Assembly: GCA_963747535.1 (NCBI GenBank)
Contig: CAVVFX010000008.1
Span: 395,119 to 459,118 of the forward strand
Direction of reading: 5' to 3'
Length of the DNA stretch: 64,000 bases
Source: CAVVFX01 sp963747535
GTDB lineage: Bacteria > Acidobacteriota > Terriglobia > Bryobacterales > Bryobacteraceae
In this document: positions 27,320-36,700 of the stretch, one piece after another
Numbering within the stretch: position 1 is the first letter of the stretch
Layout: each line of letters begins with the position of its first letter
Program-made: the position numbers and the translations under genes
Notes under the pieces: model-generated
Told to the model about the DNA's origin: nothing
Seen by the model: the letters and a program-made list of their open reading frames with translations, nothing else
Database searches by the model: none

Positions 27320-27472
27320 TCCAGTTGCCTCCCCCGCCTTTTCCCGGCTTCGAGCGTAGTGATGACGAATTCATTGTATTCCTTACTCCCTCGCACTTAC
27401 CACTCCGAAGCCGGGGTGTTGAGCGGTAGCGGGCGGCTCGCCGTATACTGGATCGTGCGTAGGGAGGTTCTT

Positions 27473-28318
27473 GTGAAAGCAGCATCACTCGTTCTTATTA
27501 CTCTGGCCGGTCTGCACGCCCAACCGTTACCCCCGCCCGTACGTGAGATGGCGCTGTACGAAGGCGTCGCTCCCGGATCGGAGAAATGGGATTGGAGCGA
27601 GCGCACTATAAATTCAGCGACCGGTAAGCCAGTCGTGCAGAATGTGGTTCATCCGGTGGTGCAGTATTATCCCGCGCCGAAGAACAAGGCTGTCGGAACC
27701 GTGATGATCGTTGCACCGGGCGGCGGCTGGCGCAATTTGATGATGAGTTACGAAGGAGTGGACATCGCCACGCGACTGAACGAGATGGGCGTGGATGCGT
27801 TCGTCCTCAAGTACCGGCTCAGCTATACCGACCCCAACGCCAAGCCCGGGGCAAGCGCCCCCGCTGCGCCGAATCCTCCGAACATCCGGGAATTGAGCGG
27901 CGCCGACGGACGGCAGGCAGTGCGGTTGGTGCGTCAACATGCCGCGGAGCTCGGTTACCGGCCCGACCGTATCGGCATGATCGGTTTCTCGGCCGGCGGT
28001 GGAGTATTGCTGGCCGCAGTCGCCGGACCCGCCGAATCCCGTCCCAACTTCGCAGCGGCGATCTATGCCGCGGATGCCGGCAAGACTTTACCGCCCGAAG
28101 GCGCGCCGCCGATGTTCATCGCGGTAGCGGCGGATGACCAGGCGGTGGGGTGCCAGGGTTCGCTCGACCTCTTCAGCGCCTGGCGCAAGGCCAACATCCC
28201 GGTGGAACTGCACGTCTTCCAGACGGGTCGTCATGGATTCGCCAAGAAAGGCGGCGGCGCCGATCACTTCATGGACCGCCTGGAAGAGTGGCTTAAAGTG
28301 AACGGCTGGGTTCAGTAG
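27473..28318 (+). CDS. Secreted alpha/beta-hydrolase esterase
   Basis: 281 residues from GTG 27473, preceded by GGGAGG at ideal spacing; the longer open frame upstream is antisense to the coiled-coil gene. The start is a signal peptide (VKAASLVLITLAGLHAQ). HGG-like oxyanion region is VAPGGGWRNL; the nucleophile elbow is GFSAGG; the acid is in AADDQAVG and the His in GRHGFAKKGG. It belongs to the BD-FAE/acetyl-xylan-esterase-like group acting on esterified carbohydrates. Confidence 0.88.
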   Translation: MKAASLVLITLAGLHAQPLPPPVREMALYEGVAPGSEKWDWSERTINSATGKPVVQNVVHPVVQYYPAPKNKAVGTVMIVAPGGGWRNLMMSYEGVDIATRLNEMGVDAFVLKYRLSYTDPNAKPGASAPAAPNPPNIRELSGADGRQAVRLVRQHAAELGYRPDRIGMIGFSAGGGVLLAAVAGPAESRPNFAAAIYAADAGKTLPPEGAPPMFIAVAADDQAVGCQGSLDLFSAWRKANIPVELHVFQTGRHGFAKKGGGADHFMDRLEEWLKVNGWVQ

Positions 28319-28363
28319 TTGTCAGTCTTCAGTTATCCGTTGTCAGTCATCAGTCGGCTCTGC

Positions 28364-31045
28364 TCAGGGTTTGAAACCTTCGAACAGCCAGATGCTGGAC
28401 TTGATCGTGGCAACGGAGTAGATGGCGCAGGTGCCGTCGGGCGCGACGCTTAGACGATATCCCGGGTTGAAGTTGGACGCCGGCGCGTAATCCTTGCCCA
28501 CATCGGCTATCGTTTTCATCCCGCTTCCGGGTGCATTGGCGTCTATGGAAAACAGGTATTGGTGTCCCTGCTCGCCACGGATGCCGAAGAGTCTCCGGCC
28601 ATCGAGAGAGAATGCCAGATGCTGCACGTTTAACTTTCCGATGTCCCGGACATTCTTTCCATCGGGCGATATCAGGTGCCAGCCATCGTCGTTCGCGAAG
28701 GTGATCCATTCGCCCTTCGGAGACCACTGCGGCAGCTCGCTAGCGACGTTCTCCCGGAGTCGCGAGGGCGTCGCCTGGCCGGTCGTTCTGACTACCATCA
28801 GGTACGCCTTATCGGCGACCAGGTCCAGATACGCCAATTGTTTTCCGTCGGGTGAGAGCGAACCGGCGTACTCCCCCGAACTGTCGGAATTGGTAACACG
28901 TGTCGGAGCGCCTCCCGACGTCGAAGAAATATAGAGCAGCGTCTTACCGCCGACCTCGCCCATGGTGTAAACCACACGGTTCGCGTTCGGGGTCAGAGTC
29001 GGGTTCATGAAGAAATTGACGGCGGCAGGCGCGAAGTCCTGCGGAGTCACCAAAGGTCTGTCGGAGCCGTCCTCATTGTGCATCCAGATCTCGGAAGGAC
29101 CGTTGCGGGTGGTGACGTACGCGAACTTCCCGACGCCTGCGGCCCACGCCGGCATGGATTCATCGCGTTCCGTGTTAATTAAGCGGATTACCGTCCCGTC
29201 CGTCAGACTAACCTTCGCAATATCCAGATCGGAGCTGATTTCCTGGTAGAGGATTCGCTGCCCATCCGGAGAGGCGGCGGGAAGGTATTGAGATGACGGC
29301 GTGGAGGTAAGGCGCCGCAAACTGCGACCGGCTGTATCCGCGATCCACAGGTTGCCGGGATCTCCCAGATGCGCGGGCAGCGAAAGCACGACATGACGGT
29401 TGTCCGGGAACCAGGAGAAGGCCGGCGTAAAGCCGAATTGCGGTAGAGAGGGCAGGACTTCCTTCGGTTCCCCTGTCCCGGCCGGATAGGGCAACAGCCA
29501 TCTCTTCTCGCCGTGGTCGTTCAGCAGCAGCAGAAGCTTTCTGCCATCCGGGGAGAAACGAAGGCGAGGTGTATTGACCCGGGATTTGTTCGCAAACTTC
29601 GCTGAAGGGTACGGTTGGAATGGCGAGCCGATCGGGTCGGAAATGTAGATTCTGCGGAAGCCATCCGAATCCGTTTTGTATACCGCGAGGGTCTTTCCGT
29701 CTGGTGAAACGTCGGAAGAAACCGCGTCGATCGGCATCAACAGCTCGGGATCGCCTCCGACTGCGGCGATGGAGAAAACGGCGCGCTGCGGGCCGCCTTT
29801 CGCGGGATTGTCTCCACGAAAGAAAATGCGGCGACTGTCGGGGGACCAGCCGTACAGACCGCCAACTTCCATGTTGGTAAGTTGGACCGCCATCTCCGAG
29901 GTGAGATAGCGGACGAACACCTGCCACTTCCCGTCTACTTCGCGCAGGTACGCGGCAGCCTTGCCATCTTGAGACCATACGGCATTCCCCTCACCCTCGG
30001 ACGACACCGCAAACGGAGTGAAGCGGTAGTTGGCAATGCTGTCGGCGGACTTGAACGTTCTGAAGAGCAGCACGGCAAGGACGAGCGTGGCCAGCAGAAG
30101 CATGCCGGATGCAATGATCCAAAGATTCGCCGATCTCGGCGCCTGCGGGGCTTGCAACTGCGGCAAGGCGGACGAACTGTACGTCTCCGACAGATGATCC
30201 CTTTGTGCGCGCAGGTCCGCGAAGAGGTCGCGCGTCGATTCGTAGCGGCGCGCGGGCTCTTTCGCGAGACAGCGCTCCATCACCCATCGCAACGGCGGAG
30301 GCAATTTCGCTTGCACCGCGGGGTCCATGACCGGTGGATCATCGGTAATCACGGCCGACATGGTCTGGACGGCGGTCTCGCGCTGAAAAGCCTGCTTGCC
30401 GGTTGCCATTTCGTAGAGGACGACGCCGAAGGAGAACTGGTCCGAGCGGTAATCGACAGTCCCTCCGCGCACCTGCTCGGGACTCATATAGTTCGCCGTG
30501 CCCATCACGGCGCCGGGCTGCGTCTCATGCATGGTGACGGTCCGGTCGTGAGACGGAGGCGCCGCCTGAGCCTGGCGCGCAAGCCCGAAGTCCAGAATCT
30601 TGACCCGGCCGTCGCGAGTCAGCATGATGTTTTCGGGTTTCAAGTCACGATGCGTAATTCCGGCAGCATGCGCCGCGGCCATGCCATCCGCTATTTGCGC
30701 GGCGATGTCCAGCAATTCGCGCACAGCCATGGGTCCGCGGGCGATGAGGTTGCGGAGCGATTCGCCATCCACGAGCTCGCTGACGAAGTAGACGAGACCG
30801 TTCTCTTCCCCGATATCGAAGATGGCGACGATGTTGGGATGATTGAGAGCCGCCACGGCTCGGGCTTCACGCTCAAAACGGGTCCGGCGGTCGATGCTTT
30901 GAGCGACGTCTGCATGCAGAACTTTCAACGCGACATCGCGGTCCAGACGAGTGTCGTGCGCACGGTAGACTTCGCCCATCCCGCCTTCACCCAGTTGGGC
31001 GATGACTGCATACGGGCCGAACCGGCTGCCTGTCGGGAGCGGCAT
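28364..31045 (-). CDS. Ser/Thr protein kinase with C-terminal TolB-like beta-propeller
   Basis: 893 residues from ATG 31045. Kinase domain residues 9-270: glycine loop LGEGGMGEVYRA, catalytic HRDLKPEN and DFGLAR are intact. After a linker there is one transmembrane helix (WIIASGMLLLATLVLAVLLF), then a large extracytoplasmic domain with repeated SPDG(K/R) turns (SPDSRRIFF, SPDGKTLAV, SPDGRKLLL, SPDGQRILY, SPDGKQLAY), which form a WD40/TolB-like propeller. It probably senses an envelope signal and phosphorylates cytosolic proteins. Confidence 0.94.
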   Translation of the reverse strand: MPLPTGSRFGPYAVIAQLGEGGMGEVYRAHDTRLDRDVALKVLHADVAQSIDRRTRFEREARAVAALNHPNIVAIFDIGEENGLVYFVSELVDGESLRNLIARGPMAVRELLDIAAQIADGMAAAHAAGITHRDLKPENIMLTRDGRVKILDFGLARQAQAAPPSHDRTVTMHETQPGAVMGTANYMSPEQVRGGTVDYRSDQFSFGVVLYEMATGKQAFQRETAVQTMSAVITDDPPVMDPAVQAKLPPPLRWVMERCLAKEPARRYESTRDLFADLRAQRDHLSETYSSSALPQLQAPQAPRSANLWIIASGMLLLATLVLAVLLFRTFKSADSIANYRFTPFAVSSEGEGNAVWSQDGKAAAYLREVDGKWQVFVRYLTSEMAVQLTNMEVGGLYGWSPDSRRIFFRGDNPAKGGPQRAVFSIAAVGGDPELLMPIDAVSSDVSPDGKTLAVYKTDSDGFRRIYISDPIGSPFQPYPSAKFANKSRVNTPRLRFSPDGRKLLLLLNDHGEKRWLLPYPAGTGEPKEVLPSLPQFGFTPAFSWFPDNRHVVLSLPAHLGDPGNLWIADTAGRSLRRLTSTPSSQYLPAASPDGQRILYQEISSDLDIAKVSLTDGTVIRLINTERDESMPAWAAGVGKFAYVTTRNGPSEIWMHNEDGSDRPLVTPQDFAPAAVNFFMNPTLTPNANRVVYTMGEVGGKTLLYISSTSGGAPTRVTNSDSSGEYAGSLSPDGKQLAYLDLVADKAYLMVVRTTGQATPSRLRENVASELPQWSPKGEWITFANDDGWHLISPDGKNVRDIGKLNVQHLAFSLDGRRLFGIRGEQGHQYLFSIDANAPGSGMKTIADVGKDYAPASNFNPGYRLSVAPDGTCAIYSVATIKSSIWLFEGFKP

Positions 31046-31099
31046 CTGGGGCGTAGGATACCATGGTCCTCGTCCGGCACGGCTCTCTGACCGCGATGC

Positions 31100-31137
31100 G
31101 GTAAGGCAGACCACGAAAAGCGATGGTCTGCCTTACC
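31100..31137. terminator. Long CAGACC hairpin upstream of the kinase gene
   Basis: Arms GGTAAGGCAGACCA (31100-31113) and TGGTCTGCCTTACC (31124-31137) pair over 14 bp around a 10-nt loop. It directly follows the stop of the stress-protein gene on the minus strand and precedes the kinase, so it probably terminates that transcript. It is the most perfect member of the hairpin family. Confidence 0.7.
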
Positions 31138-31142
31138 GTGGA

Positions 31143-31694
31143 CTACATTGACGCCCCGGTGGCGACGGCAGTGTCCGGAGTATTGACGGTGTGCACGGCA
31201 ACCACGGACTTCTCCGACGCCATGATTCCCCTGGCCTTTTCGACCTCGTCCGCCGAGCCATGGGCCAGGACGAGGAACTTATCGGACTTGATCGCGGTTT
31301 CGTACTCTACGATGCTGTCCTTGGGAATGCCGATGCTGTACAGACCCGCGCCGACCGCGCTCAGTCCGCCAACCACCACCGCGCCCTCCAGCGCACCGAC
31401 GATCCAGGCAACCAGAGGTCCCGCTATCAACACCGGCCCGATGCCTGGAATCGCGAAGAATGCCGATCCCAGCAAGAGCCCCCACAGACCGCCCCAGAAG
31501 GCACCGGACTTGCCCCAACGCTTCATCCGATCGCCTGCATTGTAATACCCGACGGGGTTTTCTTCCGTATGGTAGTCCTTGCCGACGATGGACAGTTTCT
31601 TCATGTCAAAGCCGGCCTTTTGGAGTTCTTTCAAGGCCTCCTCGGCTTCGGCGTGACTTTCGTAAATGGCTACAACCGCGTTCTTATCGGACAT
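31143..31694 (-). CDS. General-stress-like membrane-associated protein (DUF1269/17M type)
   Basis: 183 residues from ATG 31694, with AAAGGAAAAG upstream. The N-terminal domain (VVAIYESHAEAEEALKELQKAGFDMKKLSIVGKDYH) resembles heat-induced stress protein YflT; the central Gly-rich hydrophobic segment (FWGGLWGLLLGSAFFAIPGIGPVLIAGPLVAWIVGALEG) resembles DUF1269 proteins and could insert in membranes. The C-terminal part (KDSIVEYETAIKSDKFLVLAHG) is typical. It belongs to a run of small stress/envelope genes. Confidence 0.82.
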   Translation of the reverse strand: MSDKNAVVAIYESHAEAEEALKELQKAGFDMKKLSIVGKDYHTEENPVGYYNAGDRMKRWGKSGAFWGGLWGLLLGSAFFAIPGIGPVLIAGPLVAWIVGALEGAVVVGGLSAVGAGLYSIGIPKDSIVEYETAIKSDKFLVLAHGSADEVEKARGIMASEKSVVAVHTVNTPDTAVATGASM

Positions 31695-31851
31695 GTCTTT
31701 TCCTTTTCCGGGAATTACCCTGCTGCGATTGACGTGCTGGTCCCCGCGTCGATTACCTCGCCGCAGATCACCGGAGCTCCACGCGTCGGGCAAAACTCCG
31801 CATTACGATTCGGGAAGATGCGGATGCTGTCGTCTCCCAAACTGGCTTAAC

Positions 31852-32535
31852 TTATTTCGCGCGGGCTACTTCCCGTGTCGAATACTTGTTGAGTTCGCCC
31901 ATCAGTCTGGCTGCCGACCGGGGCGCACGCACCGCAGTGTTTACGATCGTCTTATTCTCCAGCTTGCTGCCGTAGAGAGCGTCGTTATCATCGAGATCCT
32001 GGCGTAAAGTCGCTCCCTGCAGAGACAGACCGGCAAACAATCCCTGGGTTCTGGACCACGAGAGGATGTCCGCATTCATTTGGGCGTCAGTCTGGGCCGT
32101 TGCCGTGCGTCCCACCGGGCCGGCTGCGACGGAACCTTCTGCACCTAAAGTGAACTTGTCCGCGAGCAGTTTCTCGGCGCCGCGCCGGTTCATCACCAAC
32201 ATGATCAAATCCGCCGAAGAGCCGCCGATTTGAAAGCCGACACTACCACCTTCGATGCGGACCGCACCTGGTGCGGACCAACCCGCTCCACCCCGGTTTC
32301 TGCAGGAAATAAAGCCTTTGCCATACTTGGCGCCAAAAAAGAAAGCCGCAGTCTTGAGCTCCGGGACGATCACAATACACTGGGAACGATCGAGCAGGTC
32401 TTGTGGAATGCCCCTGTCCGGTGCTCTCATTATTTCGGAGAATACCTCAGCGGCGCTATTCAAGCGTTTGGCTGACTCGTTGTCTTTGGCTAATAGTGGC
32501 GTAATCGCCACAGCTGCTATCAAAAGTAGTTTCAT
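31852..32535 (-). CDS. Secreted SYLF/Ysc84 lipid-binding domain protein
   Basis: 227 residues from ATG 32535. A signal peptide (MKLLLIAAVAITPLLA) precedes the SYLF domain: IPQDLLDRSQCIVIVPELKTAAFFFGAKYGKGFISCR, GSVGFQIGGSSADLIMLVMN and LSLQGATLRQDLDDNDALYG. SYLF domains bind phosphoinositides in eukaryotes; bacterial ones are secreted, with unknown ligand. Confidence 0.88.
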   Translation of the reverse strand: MKLLLIAAVAITPLLAKDNESAKRLNSAAEVFSEIMRAPDRGIPQDLLDRSQCIVIVPELKTAAFFFGAKYGKGFISCRNRGGAGWSAPGAVRIEGGSVGFQIGGSSADLIMLVMNRRGAEKLLADKFTLGAEGSVAAGPVGRTATAQTDAQMNADILSWSRTQGLFAGLSLQGATLRQDLDDNDALYGSKLENKTIVNTAVRAPRSAARLMGELNKYSTREVARAK

Positions 32536-32695
32536 ATTCTTTCCTTTTCCTGTCGTGCACGTCGTCACGATCGCTTTCCTGAAGTGCACGTGCCACACCG
32601 ATTCGTGAAACGTTGCAAATAATCGGTCAAGTCTGCACCCGGGTGCGACGTGAACTCCGCTGGCTAACCCCCTGCGGTCACTTGACCGCAGATGG

Positions 32696-32938
32696 TCAAT
32701 GAGCGGACCGTGTTTCTTCCACCGCTGCAGGAGCAGGAGAATAAGACGCGCTATGGAGGAGCAGGGCGCGCCGCTTCCTCAGATTCGAGACAGCCTGCAC
32801 TCGCCGCCCTTGAATCAGGCGAATGAGGACGACGATAACAACTTCCGGCAAAATGTGGATCAACCCACCCGTGATGGATGCGGTGGGCAATCCCAACGCC
32901 CATAAAACAAACAGAATCACAACAATGGTCCATAACAT
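32696..32938 (-). CDS. Small membrane protein, lmo0937-like, with extended tail
   Basis: 80 residues. The first 45 (MLWTIVVILFVLWALGLPTAS, then GLIHILPEVVIVVLIRLIQGRR) match the small two-helix lmo0937 family, usually about 50 residues. The further 35 residues (VQAVSNLRKRRALLLHS...) do not belong to the family and may be read-through after a lost stop. Confidence 0.75.
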   Translation of the reverse strand: MLWTIVVILFVLWALGLPTASITGGLIHILPEVVIVVLIRLIQGRRVQAVSNLRKRRALLLHSASYSPAPAAVEETRSAH

Positions 32939-33059
32939 CCAGTTGGGTAGTTGAGCGGTCCCGGACCCGCGTATGCGCGCGGATTGGCCCGGCTCGTGCT
33001 GCGGATTTCATGAACCGGCAAGAAGCTGAGAAAAGCCGGGAAGGAAGGGAAGAATCAAC

Positions 33060-33419
33060 ATGTCTAAGCGATACAACGACGGGTCGCATTACGAAAATCA
33101 TGAACGGGCTGCCGAGCTACACGACAATGCCGCTCACGCCCATCGTAGCGCTGAAGAGACTCGCGATAAGCAGGATCACGAAACCGGACAACAGCAATCC
33201 CGGCAAGCCCTGGAGCACCAGCCGGCTCACCAGCATAACGGGCAGGGACACCACAACGCAGTGAACGAGCACGGCTTCGCGATTTTCGGGCACGAGGATA
33301 TCGCCGCGTTGGCCTATCAGCTATGGCAAGCCCGAGGCTGTCCGGAGGGATCAGCGGAAGTAGACTGGTTTAAGGCCGCGCAACAATTGCGGGATCGAAA
33401 AGAAAGTCATCAGAAGTAA
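33060..33419 (+). CDS. DUF2934 domain protein with His-rich N-terminus
   Basis: 119 residues. Residues 1-65 are very rich in His, Glu and Gln (NHERAAELHDNAAHAHRSAEETRDKQDHETGQQQ) and probably disordered; residues 78-110 (IAALAYQLWQARGCPEGSAEVDWFKAAQQL) are a DUF2934 motif, found in many acidobacterial and proteobacterial stress-related small proteins. A GGAAG ribosome binding site precedes the ATG. Function unknown. Confidence 0.8.
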   Translation: MSKRYNDGSHYENHERAAELHDNAAHAHRSAEETRDKQDHETGQQQSRQALEHQPAHQHNGQGHHNAVNEHGFAIFGHEDIAALAYQLWQARGCPEGSAEVDWFKAAQQLRDRKESHQK

Positions 33420-33681
33420 GCGGAACGGCCAGTCTTCAGCCGCAACAACCGCATCCGCGAGGTAACCGTCCACGCACCGAGCGGACGGGCTTTCTTTCGA
33501 CTGCCACCGGTAACGGTCCCGGTCAGGATTCCCTGCGCGTTATGAAGATCCAGGGACACGGCTCCGATAGTCTGGGCACCGCTTTTTTGTTGGTGGCCTT
33601 GAACTCGGCGTTCCATCGACCGTCCGCAGCAGCGAACAACGTAACAGCCGTCAGGTACAGCAGCAATGCGACCCCTTTCAT
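33410..33681 (-). pseudogene. Small secreted protein gene, frameshifted in a poly-A run
   Basis: From ATG 33681 the frame reads MKGVALLLYLTAVTLFAAAD, a clear signal peptide, then GRWNAEFKATNKK. At a run of six A residues (plus-strand T at 33593-33598) this frame loses coding character and stops 18 codons later, while the adjacent frame continues plausibly (KSGAQTIGAVSLDLHNAQGILTGTVTGGSRKKARP). The joined product would be a 90-residue secreted beta-type protein. Either decayed by slippage or expressed by frameshifting at the A6 run. Confidence 0.6.
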
Positions 33682-33721
33682 CGCGCTTATTCTGACCCGG
33701 CTGCAAATGCAGTGTCCGCCC

Positions 33722-36700
33722 TCAAAACAGCAGTTTCAACGCCAGCTGAATGATGCGAGGCTGATTCTGTTGGCTGCTGACGACGCCAAAAGTCGACACG
33801 CCGAAGGCTGTCGCGGGCGGGCCAAACTGAACCGTGTTAAAAAGATTGAAAAACTCCGCCCGGAACTGGAGCGTCCAGTTCTCCTTTAGCATGGTGTTCT
33901 TCAGGACGGAGAAATCCCAATTCTTGGTGGGACTCGCGCGCATCGTCGCCAGCGTGCGCGCGACATTGCCAAATGTGTACGTCGCGGGCTGGCTGAAGAC
34001 CGAGGTGTTGAACCAATCGCCCACGGTAGGATTTGACAGAGCGGGATTCACGCCATTCCAGTTGGGCCGTTGTCCTCCGCCCTGCGAATCAGTCGTGTTG
34101 TTGGACGTCGTCACGCCCAGCACCTCGCCTGAAGAGAAAGTTGTAATTCCCTGAACCTGCCAACCGCCCGCGATCCTGCCGGCTACCGGCCCGGTGAAGA
34201 TTTTCTTTCCGGTTCCCATCGGAAGCTCCCATAGGTATCCGGCAACGAAGCGCTGCGGGATATCAAGTGAAGATACCGACCTCTCGAGCGCGAGATTGTT
34301 ATTGTCCTGAAAACCCGTTCCGGAGAGCGTTTGACCCGAAAAGCTGCCGGTAACATTGTCCATTAGTTTTGACCAGGTATAGGAGGCGTTTATGCTGAAG
34401 CCACCATTGAACCGCTTCTCGGCCCTGACCTGCAGAGCATTGTATGTCGAGGCTCCCCAGGTTGAATTCTGAGCGGTTACCCCCAGATACTGCGGGTATG
34501 GACGAAGTAACTGAGCCAGCGTGGTGGTCGAAGCGCTGAGCGTTCCGGACGTGATCTGGCCATAAAAGGGATTGGGCACGGTAGTAAGGAGAGCACTGCC
34601 CAGTGCGAGCGCGCTGTCGGGCAGTTGATCGAGTGTAAGATTGCTGAAGTTATGGACGCCCCGGTTCCCGACATATGCAGTATCCAGCTTGACTCCGCCT
34701 GGGAGTTCGCGTTGGATATCGAAATTCCAGGCGGCGCTATATGGGGTTTGTGCGTTGCGATCCCCGAATACGACTGATTGGCCGAGCAGAGTCGCTGGTC
34801 CCAGGCTGGAGCCGGTAGGATATATCAGTCCTTGGGGGAAAGGATTGCTGAGTACGTTATACGGCGTCACTCCGTTGATCGAACTGGTGAACGTGGTTAC
34901 GGCAGAGAATCCGCTGGTATCGGTCGGCTGTGCGCCGAGCGTCGGATCGAAAAAGATTCCCGCGCCCATCCGCATTACCGTCTTTGGCGTGATGCTGTAG
35001 GCCAACCCGATGCGCGGGGCGAAGTTGGTGCGCTGGGGATCCCATTGAGCGCGCGGATTGCCATTTACCCCGGCAAACGTCAACGCCCCGCGAAGATTCA
35101 ATCCTGGCGCGTTGAGCGGCGGAACCGCCTGGTAGTTGAAATTTGTCAGTTGGTTGTAGCGGTCAGTCCAGGGAGATTCATATTCGTAACGCAAACCCAG
35201 GTTCAAGGTCAGCTTGGAAGTGATCTTAAGATCGTCTTCGACAAAAAAGTCGTAATAGATGTTCTGCAAAGCCAGAGCCGGCGTGAAGTTCGCCTGACCG
35301 CCGGAGGGAGTGCCAAGCAGATACGATGCGAGCGCCGATCCTGCCGTGGCGCTCGCGGCCGTGGCATTGGGACCCTGTGTGAACGCAGCCGAGAAAGAGA
35401 ATTGAAAGCCGGTATCGGAGTACTGCAGGTAATTTGATCGCACCAATTGGAACCCCCCGCCGAACTTGATAGTCTGCCGACCCGCGACCTTTGTCACCAC
35501 CGCCTGCCAGGTGAACGTATCGTCCCCGGTGCGAATGAAGCCGTTTTCCCCGATGGTGGTGCCGGGGCCGATGTTGGTCTGCGAAAAACTGCCTTCGTAT
35601 CCGGGTATGAGAATGGCCGGGATCGTGTCCGGCTGCACCTGCTGGGCCAACTGTGCCGGAAAGCCATACTGGGTTAGATTTACGCCCAGGCTGGGAGAGC
35701 CCCGGTCGTTTATGACCCGGCTGAATCCGGCCGAGAAGTCCGCGATCAGCGTCGGGCTGAAAGTGTAAGTATCGCTGATTACGGCTGCACGCCGCGCAAA
35801 GTGCTGTGTGGGTCCGTAGGTCGGCGTCCCGATATTTCCATAGACGTTCGGCCTGGTGTACGGGCTGCGGTCGTAAAAGAATTCCCCAAAGATCCGCTGC
35901 TTTTCGCCAATGTAGTGGTCTGCTCTGACCGAGAAATCATCCTTGTCGACGACCTGCGGAGTCGCCGAAGTAAAGTTGTTGGTGTTCGTAATAGCGTTGC
36001 CCGCGGTGTTGGGCAGCGGCAGGAACTGCAGGAGCGACTTCGCTACCGGGTCGAACCGTGAGACCGGGATCACATTTCCCGGGAACGCTGTCCGGACATA
36101 CTGGTTGGGATTCGTGGGGCTCGCTGTAGTACTGAAGGGATCGAAGATTACGATCTGCTGGCCGTTGGCGGCGAACGTCTGGCTGAAATCGCCCTGGCGC
36201 TGCGAGGCCGTTGGGACGGTATCGACAAAGGTTACACCCTGGACCTCTCTCACGCCTTCATAGGCTCCGAAGAAGAAGGTCTTGTTCTTGCGGATGGGTC
36301 CCCCCAGCGTGCCGCCGAACTGATTGAAGCGGAATGGCGCTCGTGGAATGCCGCCGCGATTCGAGAAGAAATCGTTGGCGTCCAGGAGATTATTTCGCAG
36401 GTAATCGTATACGTCGCCGTGGAAGCCATTGCTCCCGGATTTGGTTGCGACGTTGAACACTCCCCCAGCGGCCTGCCCGTATTCGGCGCTGTAATTATTG
36501 GTCGTTACACGGTATTCCTGCACGACGTCAACATCCGGAAAAACGCCGGGGCCGGCGCCGCCTGAATTAGTGTTCGCGATTCCGTCCAGAAGATATTGAT
36601 TCTGATTCGCCCGCGCACCGTTGATCGAGACGTAAGTTTGGGAAATGACATCCACGGGAATATTGTTGTAAGACGCCGGAACAAACGCTCCCGGAACCAT

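Noticed and set aside
29882..31090. A 402-codon plus-strand frame antisense to the kinase gene
   Set aside because: It is the mirror of a well-conserved kinase domain and has no start signal or domain.
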